Assembly (NCBI RefSeq): GCF_000377665.1
Contig: NZ_KB898647.1
Location: forward strand, 251,559-315,558
Length of the DNA: 64,000 nucleotides
From: Vreelandella zhanjiangensis DSM 21076
GTDB lineage: Bacteria > Pseudomonadota > Gammaproteobacteria > Pseudomonadales > Halomonadaceae
Direction of reading: 5' to 3'
Shown here: positions 16,749-26,026 of the stretch, one piece after another
Position numbering within the stretch: position 1 is the first letter of the stretch
How the letters are laid out: each line of letters opens with the position of its first letter
Made by a program: the position numbers and the translations under genes
Notes under the pieces: model-generated
Database searches by the model: none
The model's input: the letters and a program-made list of their open reading frames with translations, nothing else
What the model was told of the DNA's origin: nothing

Positions 16749-17897
16749 ATGCGTCTACTCCACACCGCCGACTGGCACTTGGGGAGGTTGTTTCACAACA
16801 TCTCACTGCTTGAAGACCAGCGCCACGTTTTAAACCAGCTGATCGAGATCGTCGACCGCGAAGCCGTAGACGCTGTGCTGATTGCAGGCGATATCTATGA
16901 CCGCTCGGTGCCGCCTGCCGCGGCCGTCACGCTACTCGATGATGTGCTGGGTGAGCTTTGCGAAGCGCGTGGTTTGCCGGTAGTGATGATTTCCGGCAAT
17001 CACGACGGTGCCGAGCGCTTGGGCTTTGGCGCACGCCATTTGCGTCAGGCTGGGCTGCATATTCTTTCTGACTTGAGCGCATGCGATACCCCTATTACGC
17101 TCGCCATCAGCGGCGTTGAGGTCGATATTTTTGGCGTGCCTTACGCAGACCCGGAATACGTACGCAGCCAGTTCGGTGAGCCGGTCCGCGATTTTGATAG
17201 CGCCCACCGTTACCTGCTAAAGCGTATTGATGGAAAGCGTCACGCTACCCGCCCGACCATATTGATGAGCCACTGCTTTGTAGATGGCGGCAGCGCATCC
17301 GATTCCGAGCGCCCGTTAACCCTGGGCGGTGCAGAAAGCGTTGCCTGGGAGCCCATGCAGGGCTTTGACTATGTCGCGCTTGGCCACTTGCACGGCCCGC
17401 AATACCGCGGCGGCGAACATATTCGCTACAGCGGTTCGCTGCTTAAATACAGTTTTTCAGAAGCTCGACAGCGTAAAGGCGTTACGCTTGTAGATATGGG
17501 CAAAGAGGGAATTACCCGCATTGAGCATCGCCCGCTGGTGCCCAAGCGAGAAGTGCGCGTGCTGGAAGGCGAGCTCGATGAGCTGTTGAGGCAGGGGCGC
17601 GAGGACCTTTGCGCTGATGACTACCTGCTGGTTAGGTTGACCGACCGCCACGCCATTTTAGATCCCATGGGCAAGCTGCGCGCGGTTTACCCCAACGTTT
17701 TGCACCTCGAAAAGCCCGGCATGCTGGGTGGGCAACAGCGCCAGCAGCTGGACCGCGAACGGCTTCGCTTTAATGCCTTGGATATGTTCAGCGACTTTTT
17801 CGAACAAACCAGCGGTGACGCCATGAGCGCTGAGCAGGCGCGCGCCATGGGTGATTTGATTACCTCCCTCAGCCGCGATGAAGAGGGCCAGCCATGA
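16749..17897 (+). CDS. sbcD: SbcD, exonuclease subunit of the SbcCD (Mre11-Rad50) complex
   Basis: 382 aa. All calcineurin-like phosphoesterase motifs are visible: TADWHLGR (D, H), AGDIYDR, ISGNHDG, MSHCF and ALGHLHGPQ. SbcD is the manganese-dependent nuclease that with SbcC cuts hairpins and processes DNA ends. Its stop overlaps the sbcC ATG by 4 bases, so the subunits are coupled. Confidence 0.95.
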   Translation: MRLLHTADWHLGRLFHNISLLEDQRHVLNQLIEIVDREAVDAVLIAGDIYDRSVPPAAAVTLLDDVLGELCEARGLPVVMISGNHDGAERLGFGARHLRQAGLHILSDLSACDTPITLAISGVEVDIFGVPYADPEYVRSQFGEPVRDFDSAHRYLLKRIDGKRHATRPTILMSHCFVDGGSASDSERPLTLGGAESVAWEPMQGFDYVALGHLHGPQYRGGEHIRYSGSLLKYSFSEARQRKGVTLVDMGKEGITRIEHRPLVPKREVRVLEGELDELLRQGREDLCADDYLLVRLTDRHAILDPMGKLRAVYPNVLHLEKPGMLGGQQRQQLDRERLRFNALDMFSDFFEQTSGDAMSAEQARAMGDLITSLSRDEEGQP

Positions 17898-20800
17898 CGC
17901 CGCTCGTACTCACCATGCAGGCCTTTGGCCCCTTTGCGGCCGAGGAGACCATCAACTTTTCTCAGCTGGGTAGAAGCCCGCTGTTTTTGATCAACGGCCC
18001 GACAGGCGCCGGGAAAAGCTCGATTCTGGACGCCATCTGCTTCGCGCTTTATGGCCAGACCACGGGAGAAGAACGCTCGGGCACCCAGATGCGCTGCGAC
18101 CAGGCCGCGGATACGTTGCTAACCGAAGTAACGCTGGATTTTTACCTGCGTGGAGAGAGCTATCGGGTGCGTCGCGTGCCTCAGCAGGAACGCCCCAAGG
18201 CGCGAGGCGAAGGGACGACGACGCAAAATGCAGAAGCCCAGCTGTGGCGGATAACCGCTGAGGGGAAGGAAAACGAATGTCTCGTCGCGCGTAGCGTTAA
18301 CGATGCTACCGCTCAAGTGCAGGCGCTATTGGGGTTGGATGCCAGCCAGTTTCGTCAGGTGATGGTGCTGCCCCAGGGAAAATTCAGAGAGCTGCTGCTG
18401 GCGGAATCAAAAGATCGCGAAAAGATTTTTTCCCAGCTGTTTCAAACCCAGATTTTTCAACGCATCGAAGAGCATCTGCGCACGCAGGCCAATCAGATAG
18501 AGCGGGCGGTGAAAGATCACCAGCACCGTGTGCAGGGCATCCTGGATGCAAGCGACAGTGAAAGCGAAGCGGCGCTTATTGAAGCGCTGGAAACGCTGGC
18601 GCCAGAGTATCAGGCTGCTGAACAGGCGTTAGCCATTGCTAAACAGCAGCGTGAACAGGCAGAGGCTGCCGAGCGCCAGGGGCAGGAGTGCCAAGCGCTT
18701 TTTGATCGCCATGCGGCTCTGGGCGCAGAAAAAAAACAGCTGTTACACCAACAGCCGGAAATAGAACGCGCTCAGCAGCGACTAAGTGCCCATGAACAAA
18801 CCCAAGCGCTGGCCGAACCCTTTCACCGTGTGCAAACGGCGCGGCAAACGGCAAGCGCTATCCAGGAAGAGCGCATTCAGGCTCAAACGGCTGTCGAAAA
18901 ACAGCAGGCGGCACATCAACATGCTCAGCAAGCGTTACATCAGGCACAAACCCGCTACCAGCAGTTGCCGGAACGCCGTGAGCAGGCGGGTCGTTTACAG
19001 CAAGCGTTGGAGCAATTTCAGGCGCTCACTGGTGTAGAGCAGGCGCTACAGCAGGCGCAACAAACATGGCACAGCCTGCATCAAAAGCTTGACCAACAAA
19101 CGCAGCAGCGCAACACCATCGCCGAGCAGGGCGAGGCACTTGCCGCCAAGCTAAAAGCGGAACAGGTGGAGCGCAATAACCTCGCGGGCAGCGATGAGGT
19201 GCTAAAAAGCCGCCAGGCGCAGCACGCGCAGCGGAAATCACTGGCCGGGCTTGAATCTCAGCGGGTTGCCTTGGCTGAACAAGTGGCTCAGGCGGCAAGC
19301 GATGTTGATTGTCATCAGCAAACGGTTGAACGCTATAAGCGTCGCGCCACCGAGCAGGAGATGTACTGGCACCAGGGGCAGGCCGCGTTACTCGCCGCTC
19401 GGCTGCAAAACCAGCAGCCCTGCCCGGTATGCGGCAGCCGTGAACATCCTGCGCCAGCCATACAGGAACAGCCCCCCGTTACTCAGGCGGATGTGAAGCG
19501 CGCACGCACGGAGCATGAACAGGCGCACCAAGCGCTGATGCAGGCTCAACAGTTGCAGCAGCGTTTGGCCCAACAGCTTAAGTATAACGATGAGCAGAGC
19601 GAGTACTTGCGCCATACGCTTGGCGAGTGGGGAGCCAAGCCGCTAAGCGCGCTGGAGGCTGCCTGCCAGGAAAGCCAGCAGCATGTTGAACGCTATCAAG
19701 TGCTTACCCAAGAGCTTGCGTCGCAGGAACGTACGCTTGAACAACAGCGCAGCGAATGGAAAGCGCTGGATAGCCAGATAAAGGCGCAACAGCCTGAGTT
19801 AGAAGCGGCCCAAAAGCGCTGCCATCAGTTGGAAGCCCAGTGTGAACAGCTGCGAAGGACGTTGCCCGAGACGCATGGGTCACTTGAAGCGCTGCAAGCA
19901 GAGCTTCGCCGTGTGCAAAGCGACATTCAGCAGTCTGAGGCGGCGTGGCAATCTGCTCAGGAGAGTGCTCATCACGCACAAACGGCGCTGGCCCGCGCTG
20001 AAACCACGTTGTCAGATATTGTTCAGCGCGCTGGCGCCGCTACTCAGGCGCTAAGCACGGCCCAAAACGAATGGCAGCTGGCGCTAAGCGGTAGCGCTTT
20101 CGACAGCGACACTGACTTTCTTCAGGCCCGATTGGAAGCGCCTGAGCGTCAAGCGCTAATTGAAAGCGTTACCCACTTTCAGCAGGTATTGGCCAAGCTG
20201 GATGGTCAGCTTGAGGCAAGCCAGGCACGCCTTGAGGGGCTAACGCCGCCTGATTTGACAGCCTTGGCTGAGCAAGTGACTGCCGCGCAGGCGCATGAGC
20301 AGGTTTGCGATCAAACCTACCAGCGCTTGACGGCGCGAATTACTCAGCTAACCGCTACTCAGCAAAAGCTCAAGGCTGCCCACGCTGCCGAGGCGGAGCT
20401 TGAAGCCGAGTATCGGCTGTGGGGAACGCTGAGCGAGATTGCCAATGGACGCACCGGGCATCGCATTAGCCTGCAGCGTTTTGTGCTTGGGGTACTGTTG
20501 GACGACGTACTTATTCAGGCATCCGAGCGGCTGGTGCGGATGAGCCGGGGGCGTTATCAGCTGGTACGCCGTGAAGACCCTTCCAAGGGTAACAAGGCGT
20601 CTGGTTTGGAGCTTGATGTTGCTGATACCTATACCGGTAAAAATCGGCCCGTTGCGACGCTTTCGGGCGGTGAATCGTTTATGGCCGCATTGGCACTGGC
20701 ACTGGGACTTTCTGATGTGGTGCAGGCGTATGCGGGTGGCATTCAGCTCGATACGCTATTTATTGATGAAGGCTTTGGCAGCCTGGACCAGGATGCCCTC

Positions 20801-20956
20801 GATCAAGCCATCGCCATGCTGAGCGAACTGCAAATGGGCGGGCGCATGATCGGAATTATTTCGCATGTCAGCGAACTCAAAGAGCAAATGCCGGTTCGTA
20901 TAGAGGTACGTGCCAGCCGCCAAGGCAGCACGGTGCAAGTACAAGGCGTTTTATAG
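17894..20956 (+). CDS. sbcC: SbcC, ATPase subunit of the SbcCD complex
   Basis: 1020 aa, near the E. coli length of 1048. Walker A GPTGAGKSS is at about residue 35; two long glutamine/alanine-rich coiled coils (about 180-480 and 530-850) flank the zinc hook CPVCGS near residue 510; the C-terminal lobe has the ABC signature LSGGES and Walker B TLFIDEGFGSLD. This is the SMC/Rad50 architecture that holds DNA ends for SbcD. The stop region is a short duplication, GCGTTTTA at 20946-20953 and again at 20956-20963. Confidence 0.95.
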   Translation: MTPLVLTMQAFGPFAAEETINFSQLGRSPLFLINGPTGAGKSSILDAICFALYGQTTGEERSGTQMRCDQAADTLLTEVTLDFYLRGESYRVRRVPQQERPKARGEGTTTQNAEAQLWRITAEGKENECLVARSVNDATAQVQALLGLDASQFRQVMVLPQGKFRELLLAESKDREKIFSQLFQTQIFQRIEEHLRTQANQIERAVKDHQHRVQGILDASDSESEAALIEALETLAPEYQAAEQALAIAKQQREQAEAAERQGQECQALFDRHAALGAEKKQLLHQQPEIERAQQRLSAHEQTQALAEPFHRVQTARQTASAIQEERIQAQTAVEKQQAAHQHAQQALHQAQTRYQQLPERREQAGRLQQALEQFQALTGVEQALQQAQQTWHSLHQKLDQQTQQRNTIAEQGEALAAKLKAEQVERNNLAGSDEVLKSRQAQHAQRKSLAGLESQRVALAEQVAQAASDVDCHQQTVERYKRRATEQEMYWHQGQAALLAARLQNQQPCPVCGSREHPAPAIQEQPPVTQADVKRARTEHEQAHQALMQAQQLQQRLAQQLKYNDEQSEYLRHTLGEWGAKPLSALEAACQESQQHVERYQVLTQELASQERTLEQQRSEWKALDSQIKAQQPELEAAQKRCHQLEAQCEQLRRTLPETHGSLEALQAELRRVQSDIQQSEAAWQSAQESAHHAQTALARAETTLSDIVQRAGAATQALSTAQNEWQLALSGSAFDSDTDFLQARLEAPERQALIESVTHFQQVLAKLDGQLEASQARLEGLTPPDLTALAEQVTAAQAHEQVCDQTYQRLTARITQLTATQQKLKAAHAAEAELEAEYRLWGTLSEIANGRTGHRISLQRFVLGVLLDDVLIQASERLVRMSRGRYQLVRREDPSKGNKASGLELDVADTYTGKNRPVATLSGGESFMAALALALGLSDVVQAYAGGIQLDTLFIDEGFGSLDQDALDQAIAMLSELQMGGRMIGIISHVSELKEQMPVRIEVRASRQGSTVQVQGVL

Positions 20957-21008
20957 CGTTTTAAGTGCACTAAACTCAGTTCTGTCTATCAGCTCAAGGA
21001 GTACAGGG

Positions 21009-21728
21009 ATGAACGCAAGTAAAATTCTTCAGCAGCTTATGCAGCAAGCTGGCGGTAGTCAGAAAAGCGGCAGTGGTGTCGATGTTAAAGGCATCCTCGG
21101 TGGGCTTTCTAAACAGTTAGGTGGCAGCAGCCAGGGTGGTAGCTCCTCTAGTGGTTTTGATGTTAAGAGCCTCTTGGGCGGCGGCGCCATGGGCATGCTG
21201 GTCGGCTCCAAACGTGGCCGTAGCATGGGCGGGAAAGCGCTTAAGTACGGCGCCATTGCAGGCGTTGGCATGCTGGCCTGGAAAGCCTGGCAGAATTCAC
21301 AGGCGGCTAAAAACCAGCCAGCCACCAGCAGTAAAGCAGAAGGCGAGCGTGTTGATGTATTAAGCGGCGAGATTCAAGAGCGCCGTAGCCTTGAGCTGTT
21401 GCAGGCCATGATAATGGCGGCCCGCGCCGACGGGCATATTGATGAGCAGGAACAGGTGCTGATTACGGAGCAGATTGATGCGCTAGGGGCCGACCAGGAA
21501 ATGCATAACTGGGTCGAAAGACAGCTAAAGGCTCCGCTGGATGCCGAAGCGCTTGCCCGTGAAGCCGACTCACCCCAAGCCGCCCGGGAAATGTATTTGA
21601 TGAGTGTTGCAGTGACTGATGACCAGAACCCCATGGAGCGCGCCTGGTTGGATCAGCTGGCGCAGGCGTTAAAGCTTACCCCGGATATTACTCAAGAGCT
21701 TGAACATCAGGCTCAGCAGGCGGGCTGA
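21009..21728 (+). CDS. DUF533/YebE-like TerB-fold protein
   Basis: 239 aa from ATG 21009 (AAGGAG upstream); a longer frame overlapping sbcC is unlikely. The N-terminus MNASKILQQLMQQAGG is followed by a glycine/serine-rich linker and a hydrophobic glycine-rich segment (LGGGAMGMLVGS...YGAIAGVGMLAWKAW) that may insert in a membrane. The C-terminal half (LLQAMIMAARADGHIDEQEQVLI) has the helical TerB/DUF533 pattern of acidic metal-binding residues. YebE-type proteins have no firmly established biochemical role. Confidence 0.8.
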   Translation: MNASKILQQLMQQAGGSQKSGSGVDVKGILGGLSKQLGGSSQGGSSSSGFDVKSLLGGGAMGMLVGSKRGRSMGGKALKYGAIAGVGMLAWKAWQNSQAAKNQPATSSKAEGERVDVLSGEIQERRSLELLQAMIMAARADGHIDEQEQVLITEQIDALGADQEMHNWVERQLKAPLDAEALAREADSPQAAREMYLMSVAVTDDQNPMERAWLDQLAQALKLTPDITQELEHQAQQAG

Positions 21729-21766
21729 TAGCATTTTTATTTTCACACTAACATTTTCACACTAAA

Positions 21767-21794
21767 AAGCGCCGCCAGGATGCTGGCGGCGCTT
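21767..21794. terminator. Bidirectional terminator between yebE-like gene and aldehyde dehydrogenase
   Basis: Perfect 12-bp GC-rich stem (21767-21778 with 21783-21794), 4-base loop, A's before and a short T-rich stretch (CGTTTT) after, so it serves both converging genes. Confidence 0.85.
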
Positions 21795-21832
21795 CGTTTT
21801 GCAGGTGGCAATCGCCTAAACGGCGTTACCGA

Positions 21833-23215
21833 TTATTCCTGAACGACAATAACGGATTTCGCATTGACGAATTCGTGCATACCAAAGCCGCCGTGTTCGC
21901 GCCCATAGCCTGAGTCCTTGACGCCGCCAAAGGGCATCTCCGGGGTGGCAACACCAAAGCCATTGATAAACACCATACCGGTATCGAAGTACTTGCTGGC
22001 AAGCTCCGTGGCACGCTTGGTGTCTTTGGAGATGATCCCGCCGCCCAGGCCATAACGGCTGTCGTTGGCGATGCGCATGGCATCTTCATCGTCCTTGGCA
22101 CGAATCAGCGCCGCTACCGGGCCAAACAGTTCGTCATCGTAGGCGGGCTGCCCGGGAGTGACGTTATCCAGCACGGTCACCGGATAGAAAGCGCCTTTAC
22201 CGGTTGGCTTTTCACCGCCGCAGAGTATTTTGGCGCCTTTGCTGACACTTTGTTCTACCTGCTCGTGCAGCGCATCGCGCAGATCTACGCGTGCCATCGG
22301 GCCAAGATCGGTGTCGCTAGCGTTCGGATCACCGACTTTTAGTGATTTCATTTTCTCTACAAAGCGCTCTTTAAAGGCTTCGTAGTTGGCATCTGTGACC
22401 ACAAAGCGCTTGGCTGCCACACAGGTCTGGCCGCCGTTGAATATCCGGCCCTGGACACAGGTATTAACCGCGACCTCAAGGTCAGCGTCATCGAGTACCA
22501 AAAAGGCGTCATTAGAGCCCAGCTCCAGCACCGTCTTTTTCAGATGCTCAGCTGCCTTGGCCGCCACTTTACGGCCTGCGCCGTCGCTGCCCGTGAGCGT
22601 CACGCCGCGTACGGCTTTGTGAGCGATCACTTCATCAGACGTATCGTGGGATATGACCAGCGTACGGAAGACGTTTTCCGGTAGACCCGCCTCACGATAA
22701 ATCTTTTCGAGCAGCAGGCCGCTGCCGGTCACGTTTTCAGCATGTTTTAGCAGTACGCTGTTGCCCGCCATGATATTGGCGATTGAGTAGCGCACGACTT
22801 GGTAAGCCGGGAAGTTCCAAGGCTGAATGCCGTAAATAACGCCCATTGGCGAGTAGGTAATAAAGCCGCGCTCACCGTTGCCTGGCTTGCGCTCTTCATC
22901 GGCCAGTTTGGTCGGGCCGTTCTCTGCCGTGTAGTCGCAGATTCCGGCGCACAGGTCGACTTCCTGGCGGGCTTGCTCAGGTGGTTTGCCCATCTCTTTG
23001 ACCATTAGATCGGCCAGTTCATCTTTATGGGCTTTTAACGCTTCGCCGATCGCTTTAACAACCTTGGCGCGCTGCTCAAGAGATTTTAAACGCCATTCAA
23101 GAAATGCCTGATGACTTGCTTCGACAACCTGCTTCGCCTGGCTGGAATCCATCAGCGTATAGGTATTTAGCGATTCACCGGTAGTCGGGTTAACGGTCGT
23201 GATGCTGTTGCTCAT
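21833..23215 (-). CDS. NAD(P)-dependent succinate-semialdehyde dehydrogenase-type ALDH
   Basis: 460 aa aldehyde dehydrogenase. The Rossmann-region motif IQPWNFPAYQ, general-base Glu in VLELGSNDAF and nucleophilic Cys in GGQTCVAAKRF are all present. The short length, ELGSNDAF and AENVTGSG context match the Sad/YneI branch of succinate-semialdehyde dehydrogenases rather than GabD. It oxidises short acyl semialdehydes to acids. AGGAG lies before the ATG, and an 18-bp tandem duplication sits in the leader. It lies near, but converges away from, the mmsA locus; a link to semialdehyde metabolism there is possible. Confidence 0.85.
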   Translation of the reverse strand: MSNSITTVNPTTGESLNTYTLMDSSQAKQVVEASHQAFLEWRLKSLEQRAKVVKAIGEALKAHKDELADLMVKEMGKPPEQARQEVDLCAGICDYTAENGPTKLADEERKPGNGERGFITYSPMGVIYGIQPWNFPAYQVVRYSIANIMAGNSVLLKHAENVTGSGLLLEKIYREAGLPENVFRTLVISHDTSDEVIAHKAVRGVTLTGSDGAGRKVAAKAAEHLKKTVLELGSNDAFLVLDDADLEVAVNTCVQGRIFNGGQTCVAAKRFVVTDANYEAFKERFVEKMKSLKVGDPNASDTDLGPMARVDLRDALHEQVEQSVSKGAKILCGGEKPTGKGAFYPVTVLDNVTPGQPAYDDELFGPVAALIRAKDDEDAMRIANDSRYGLGGGIISKDTKRATELASKYFDTGMVFINGFGVATPEMPFGGVKDSGYGREHGGFGMHEFVNAKSVIVVQE

Positions 23216-23224
23216 AAGATCTCC

Positions 23225-23259
23225 TATCTTTAGATCAACGCGTATCTTTAGATCAACGC
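23225..23259. repeat. 17-bp tandem direct repeat in the leader of the ALDH gene
   Basis: TATCTTTAGATCAACGC occurs at 23225-23241 and again at 23243-23259, one base apart and without mismatch. It starts 9 bases upstream of the ALDH start codon, so the leader has been duplicated recently. It may be chance slippage or a doubled operator. Confidence 0.85.
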
Positions 23260-23451
23260 TTCAATGTCCATATCGGTTAAAACCGACTGGTCTAATTTAG
23301 CTGACTATCTACCTTAGTAGACAATCAGCCTTTATGCGTAATAGTGGGGCAGTAACATTTTTAAAGAGTTCGGAAAGCGCTAATAAAAAGCTAACAAGCT
23401 CTATATCAATTGTTGCGTGACGTATTTATCGCTAGTGGCCTAGCCCCGCTT

Positions 23452-24348
23452 TTAAAGCGAGGGCCATACTTCGCCCAGCGTACGTAGAGCTGCATCAATG
23501 GTTGGTTCTTCTGCGCGATCATGGCGCCAGATCAGGCTAAGTGCGCAGGGCAGGCGAATATTATTGGCAACGACAAGGCCACTTTCCTGACGCTGGGTCA
23601 TGGCAAGAGCGTCGCGTGCCAGGCTCAAGCCAACGCCCGCGCGGACTAAATCGAGCATGCAGGCTTCTTGATCGACTTGGGCAACGCGGTTGGGCGTGGC
23701 GCCACTGCTGGCAAGCGCGTGGTGTAAAAGGCGGTGATGGGCTGAGTCCTCGGGCGTGACGATCCAGGGCAACCGGGCCAGGGCCTCCCAACGTGTATCG
23801 GCCAGCTGAGCATCCCAGCCCATTGGGGCAACAACGTAATAGTGAAAATGAGTCAACTCGCGCCAGTCAAGCGCTTCATGGTTGGTACCCAGGCCGGGCG
23901 GCGCCAGATAAAATCCTACATCCAGATCGCCTTGCTCAACACGTCTTAACGTACTGCCGCTCATTCCGTGATGAAGCTCGGTTTCAAGCTGCGGTGCCTG
24001 TGTCATTAAGCGGCGCAAAAAAGCGCCCAGGCGAATAAATTCCGGGTCGACAATCGTACCTATCTTGAGCTTGCCTCTTGGTGTGCTGTGCAGCGTATTG
24101 GCCGTTTGCTCAAAAGCATAGGCGCTGGCCAGGGCTTTCTCGGCAGAGGGGAGGAGGGCATGGCCATCGGAGGTTAACGCTAAGCCCTGTGGGCGGCGTT
24201 CAAACAACGTAAGCCCCAGATTTAGCTGAAGCTGCTTCAACTTTAGGCTGATAGCAGGCTGGGTAAGGTGCAATTGTTCCGCCGCGCGTGAGACGCTGCC
24301 TAGCCGGGCCACGGTCACAAATGCCCGTAGCGTCGCGTATTCGTACAT
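23452..24348 (-). CDS. LysR-family regulator, probable activator of mmsA/GMC operon
   Basis: 298 aa. The N-terminal helix-turn-helix reads LRAFVTVARLGSVSRAAEQLHLTQPAISLKLKQLQ; the effector domain starts near GKLKIGTIVDPEFIRLG. It is divergent from the mmsA-like gene with 129 bases between, a standard LysR arrangement. LysR activators divergent from hpdH/mmsA genes respond to 3-hydroxypropionate in some pseudomonads, and DddR in Halomonas sp. HTNK1 is also LysR-type; this protein plausibly plays that role, by inference. Confidence 0.88.
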   Translation of the reverse strand: MYEYATLRAFVTVARLGSVSRAAEQLHLTQPAISLKLKQLQLNLGLTLFERRPQGLALTSDGHALLPSAEKALASAYAFEQTANTLHSTPRGKLKIGTIVDPEFIRLGAFLRRLMTQAPQLETELHHGMSGSTLRRVEQGDLDVGFYLAPPGLGTNHEALDWRELTHFHYYVVAPMGWDAQLADTRWEALARLPWIVTPEDSAHHRLLHHALASSGATPNRVAQVDQEACMLDLVRAGVGLSLARDALAMTQRQESGLVVANNIRLPCALSLIWRHDRAEEPTIDAALRTLGEVWPSL

Positions 24349-24477
24349 ATCGGCTCCTCGTTATTATTTTGTTATTAGCAGAGCTTATATCCCAATTTAA
24401 ATTTACTCAATTGATCATAGAAGCAATCACGCTAGTCTGGGGAGATCTAATTTGCCCTGCTTATAAAGGTAGCCGTG

Positions 24478-25989
24478 ATGACAACAACAGCAATTCAGCA
24501 CTTTATTAATGGCCAAGTCAGCGAAGGGTGCGCAGGCGATGCTCAGGATGTGTTCAATCCGGCCACCGGCCAAGTAACCGGCCGCGTTACCCTAGCGTCG
24601 TCAAGTGACGTGGATGTGGCCGTAAAAGCAGCCAGTGCAGCGTTTACTGCATGGGCCGATACGCCTCCCATTCGTCGGGCCCGGGTATTATTCAAGTTCC
24701 TGGAATTATTGAATACCCATAAAGATGTCTTGGCCGAGGCGATCACTCAGGAGCATGGCAAGGTATTTACCGATGCCCAGGGCGAGGTGGCGCGTGGGAT
24801 CGATATTGTCGAGTTTGCCTGCGGCATCCCTCAACTGCTTAAAGGTGACTACACCGAGCAGGTGAGTACCGGTATTGATAACTGGACTGTCCGCCAACCG
24901 CTTGGCGTTGTGGCGGGTATCACGCCGTTTAACTTCCCGGTCATGGTGCCGATGTGGATGTTCCCAATCGCTATCGCCACGGGTAACACCTTTATTCTCA
25001 AGCCCAGCCCGCTCGACCCTAGCGCTTCATTAATGCTGGCAGATCTTCTAAAGCAGGCCGGTTTACCCGATGGCGTGTTTAACGTGGTGCAGGGAGGAAA
25101 AGAAGCTGTCGAAGCCTTAATCGATCACCCCGAGGTAAAAGCGCTCTCGTTTGTCGGCTCTACACCAATTGCCAACCTGATCTATGAGCGGGGCGCCAAA
25201 CACGGCAAGCGGGTACAGGCGCTGGGCGGGGCGAAAAACCATATGGTCGTCATGCCCGATGCGCATCTGGATAAAGCGGTGGATGCATTAATCGGCGCCG
25301 CCTACGGCTCGGCGGGCGAACGCTGCATGGCGATTAGCGTGGCGGTACTGGTTGGCGACGTGGCCGATAGCGTGGTGGCCAAGCTTGCCGAGCGTGCCAA
25401 AACGCTAAAAGTAAAAGATGGCATGCAGCTGGACGCCGAAATGGGGCCGATCGTGACGCGCCAGGCCCTCCAGCGTATTACCGGCTATATCGAAAAAGGC
25501 GTAGCGGAAGGCGCTGAGCTGGTTGTGGATGGCCGCAGCTTTGATACCGCCCAGGCAGGTGATGACTGTGCCGACGGCTTCTGGATAGGCGGAACGCTCT
25601 TCGATCACGTCACGCCGGAAATGACGATCTATAAAGAGGAGATCTTTGGTCCGGTGTTGGTATGTGTGCGCGTGCCGGATATCGCCACGGCCATTCAGTT
25701 AATCAACGATCCCGAATTCGGCAATGGCGTTAGCTGCTTTACCGAAAGCGGCAGCGTGGCAAGAGAGTTTGGGCGCCGTATTCAGGTCGGCATGGTGGGG
25801 ATCAATGTACCTATTCCGGTGCCGATGGCGTGGCATGGCTTTGGCGGTTGGAAGCGGTCGCTGTTCGGCGATACCCACGCCTACGGTGAAGAGGGCGTAC
25901 GTTTTTATACCAAGCAGAAGTCGATTATGCAGCGCTGGTCAGAGTCGATCGATAACGGGGCTGAGTTTGTGATGCCAACTGCCAAGTAA
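24478..25989 (+). CDS. mmsA: CoA-acylating (methyl)malonate-semialdehyde dehydrogenase
   Basis: 503 aa. It has the MmsA signature: [40 protein letters not shown] (the usual glutamate of other ALDHs replaced as in the CoA-acylating subfamily), the nucleophile Cys in [14 protein letters not shown], and GWKRSLFGD near the end. The enzyme makes propionyl-CoA or acetyl-CoA plus CO2 and NADH. Next to a GMC dehydrogenase under a LysR gene it most likely acts as DddC-like malonate-semialdehyde dehydrogenase. ATG 24478 is preferred over GTG 24475. The stop codon segment AGTAATAA is repeated 14 bases on. Confidence 0.93.
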   Translation: MTTTAIQHFINGQVSEGCAGDAQDVFNPATGQVTGRVTLASSSDVDVAVKAASAAFTAWADTPPIRRARVLFKFLELLNTHKDVLAEAITQEHGKVFTDAQGEVARGIDIVEFACGIPQLLKGDYTEQVSTGIDNWTVRQPLGVVAGITPFNFPVMVPMWMFPIAIATGNTFILKPSPLDPSASLMLADLLKQAGLPDGVFNVVQGGKEAVEALIDHPEVKALSFVGSTPIANLIYERGAKHGKRVQALGGAKNHMVVMPDAHLDKAVDALIGAAYGSAGERCMAISVAVLVGDVADSVVAKLAERAKTLKVKDGMQLDAEMGPIVTRQALQRITGYIEKGVAEGAELVVDGRSFDTAQAGDDCADGFWIGGTLFDHVTPEMTIYKEEIFGPVLVCVRVPDIATAIQLINDPEFGNGVSCFTESGSVAREFGRRIQVGMVGINVPIPVPMAWHGFGGWKRSLFGDTHAYGEEGVRFYTKQKSIMQRWSESIDNGAEFVMPTAK

Positions 25990-26026
25990 TAAATAAGCAG
26001 TAATAAGTTGATGCGGAGCAAGGCAA

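Noticed and set aside
18600..20400. CAG/GCG-rich repeats as nucleotide repeat array
   Set aside because: They come from alanine/glutamine-rich coiled-coil coding in sbcC with no fixed period.
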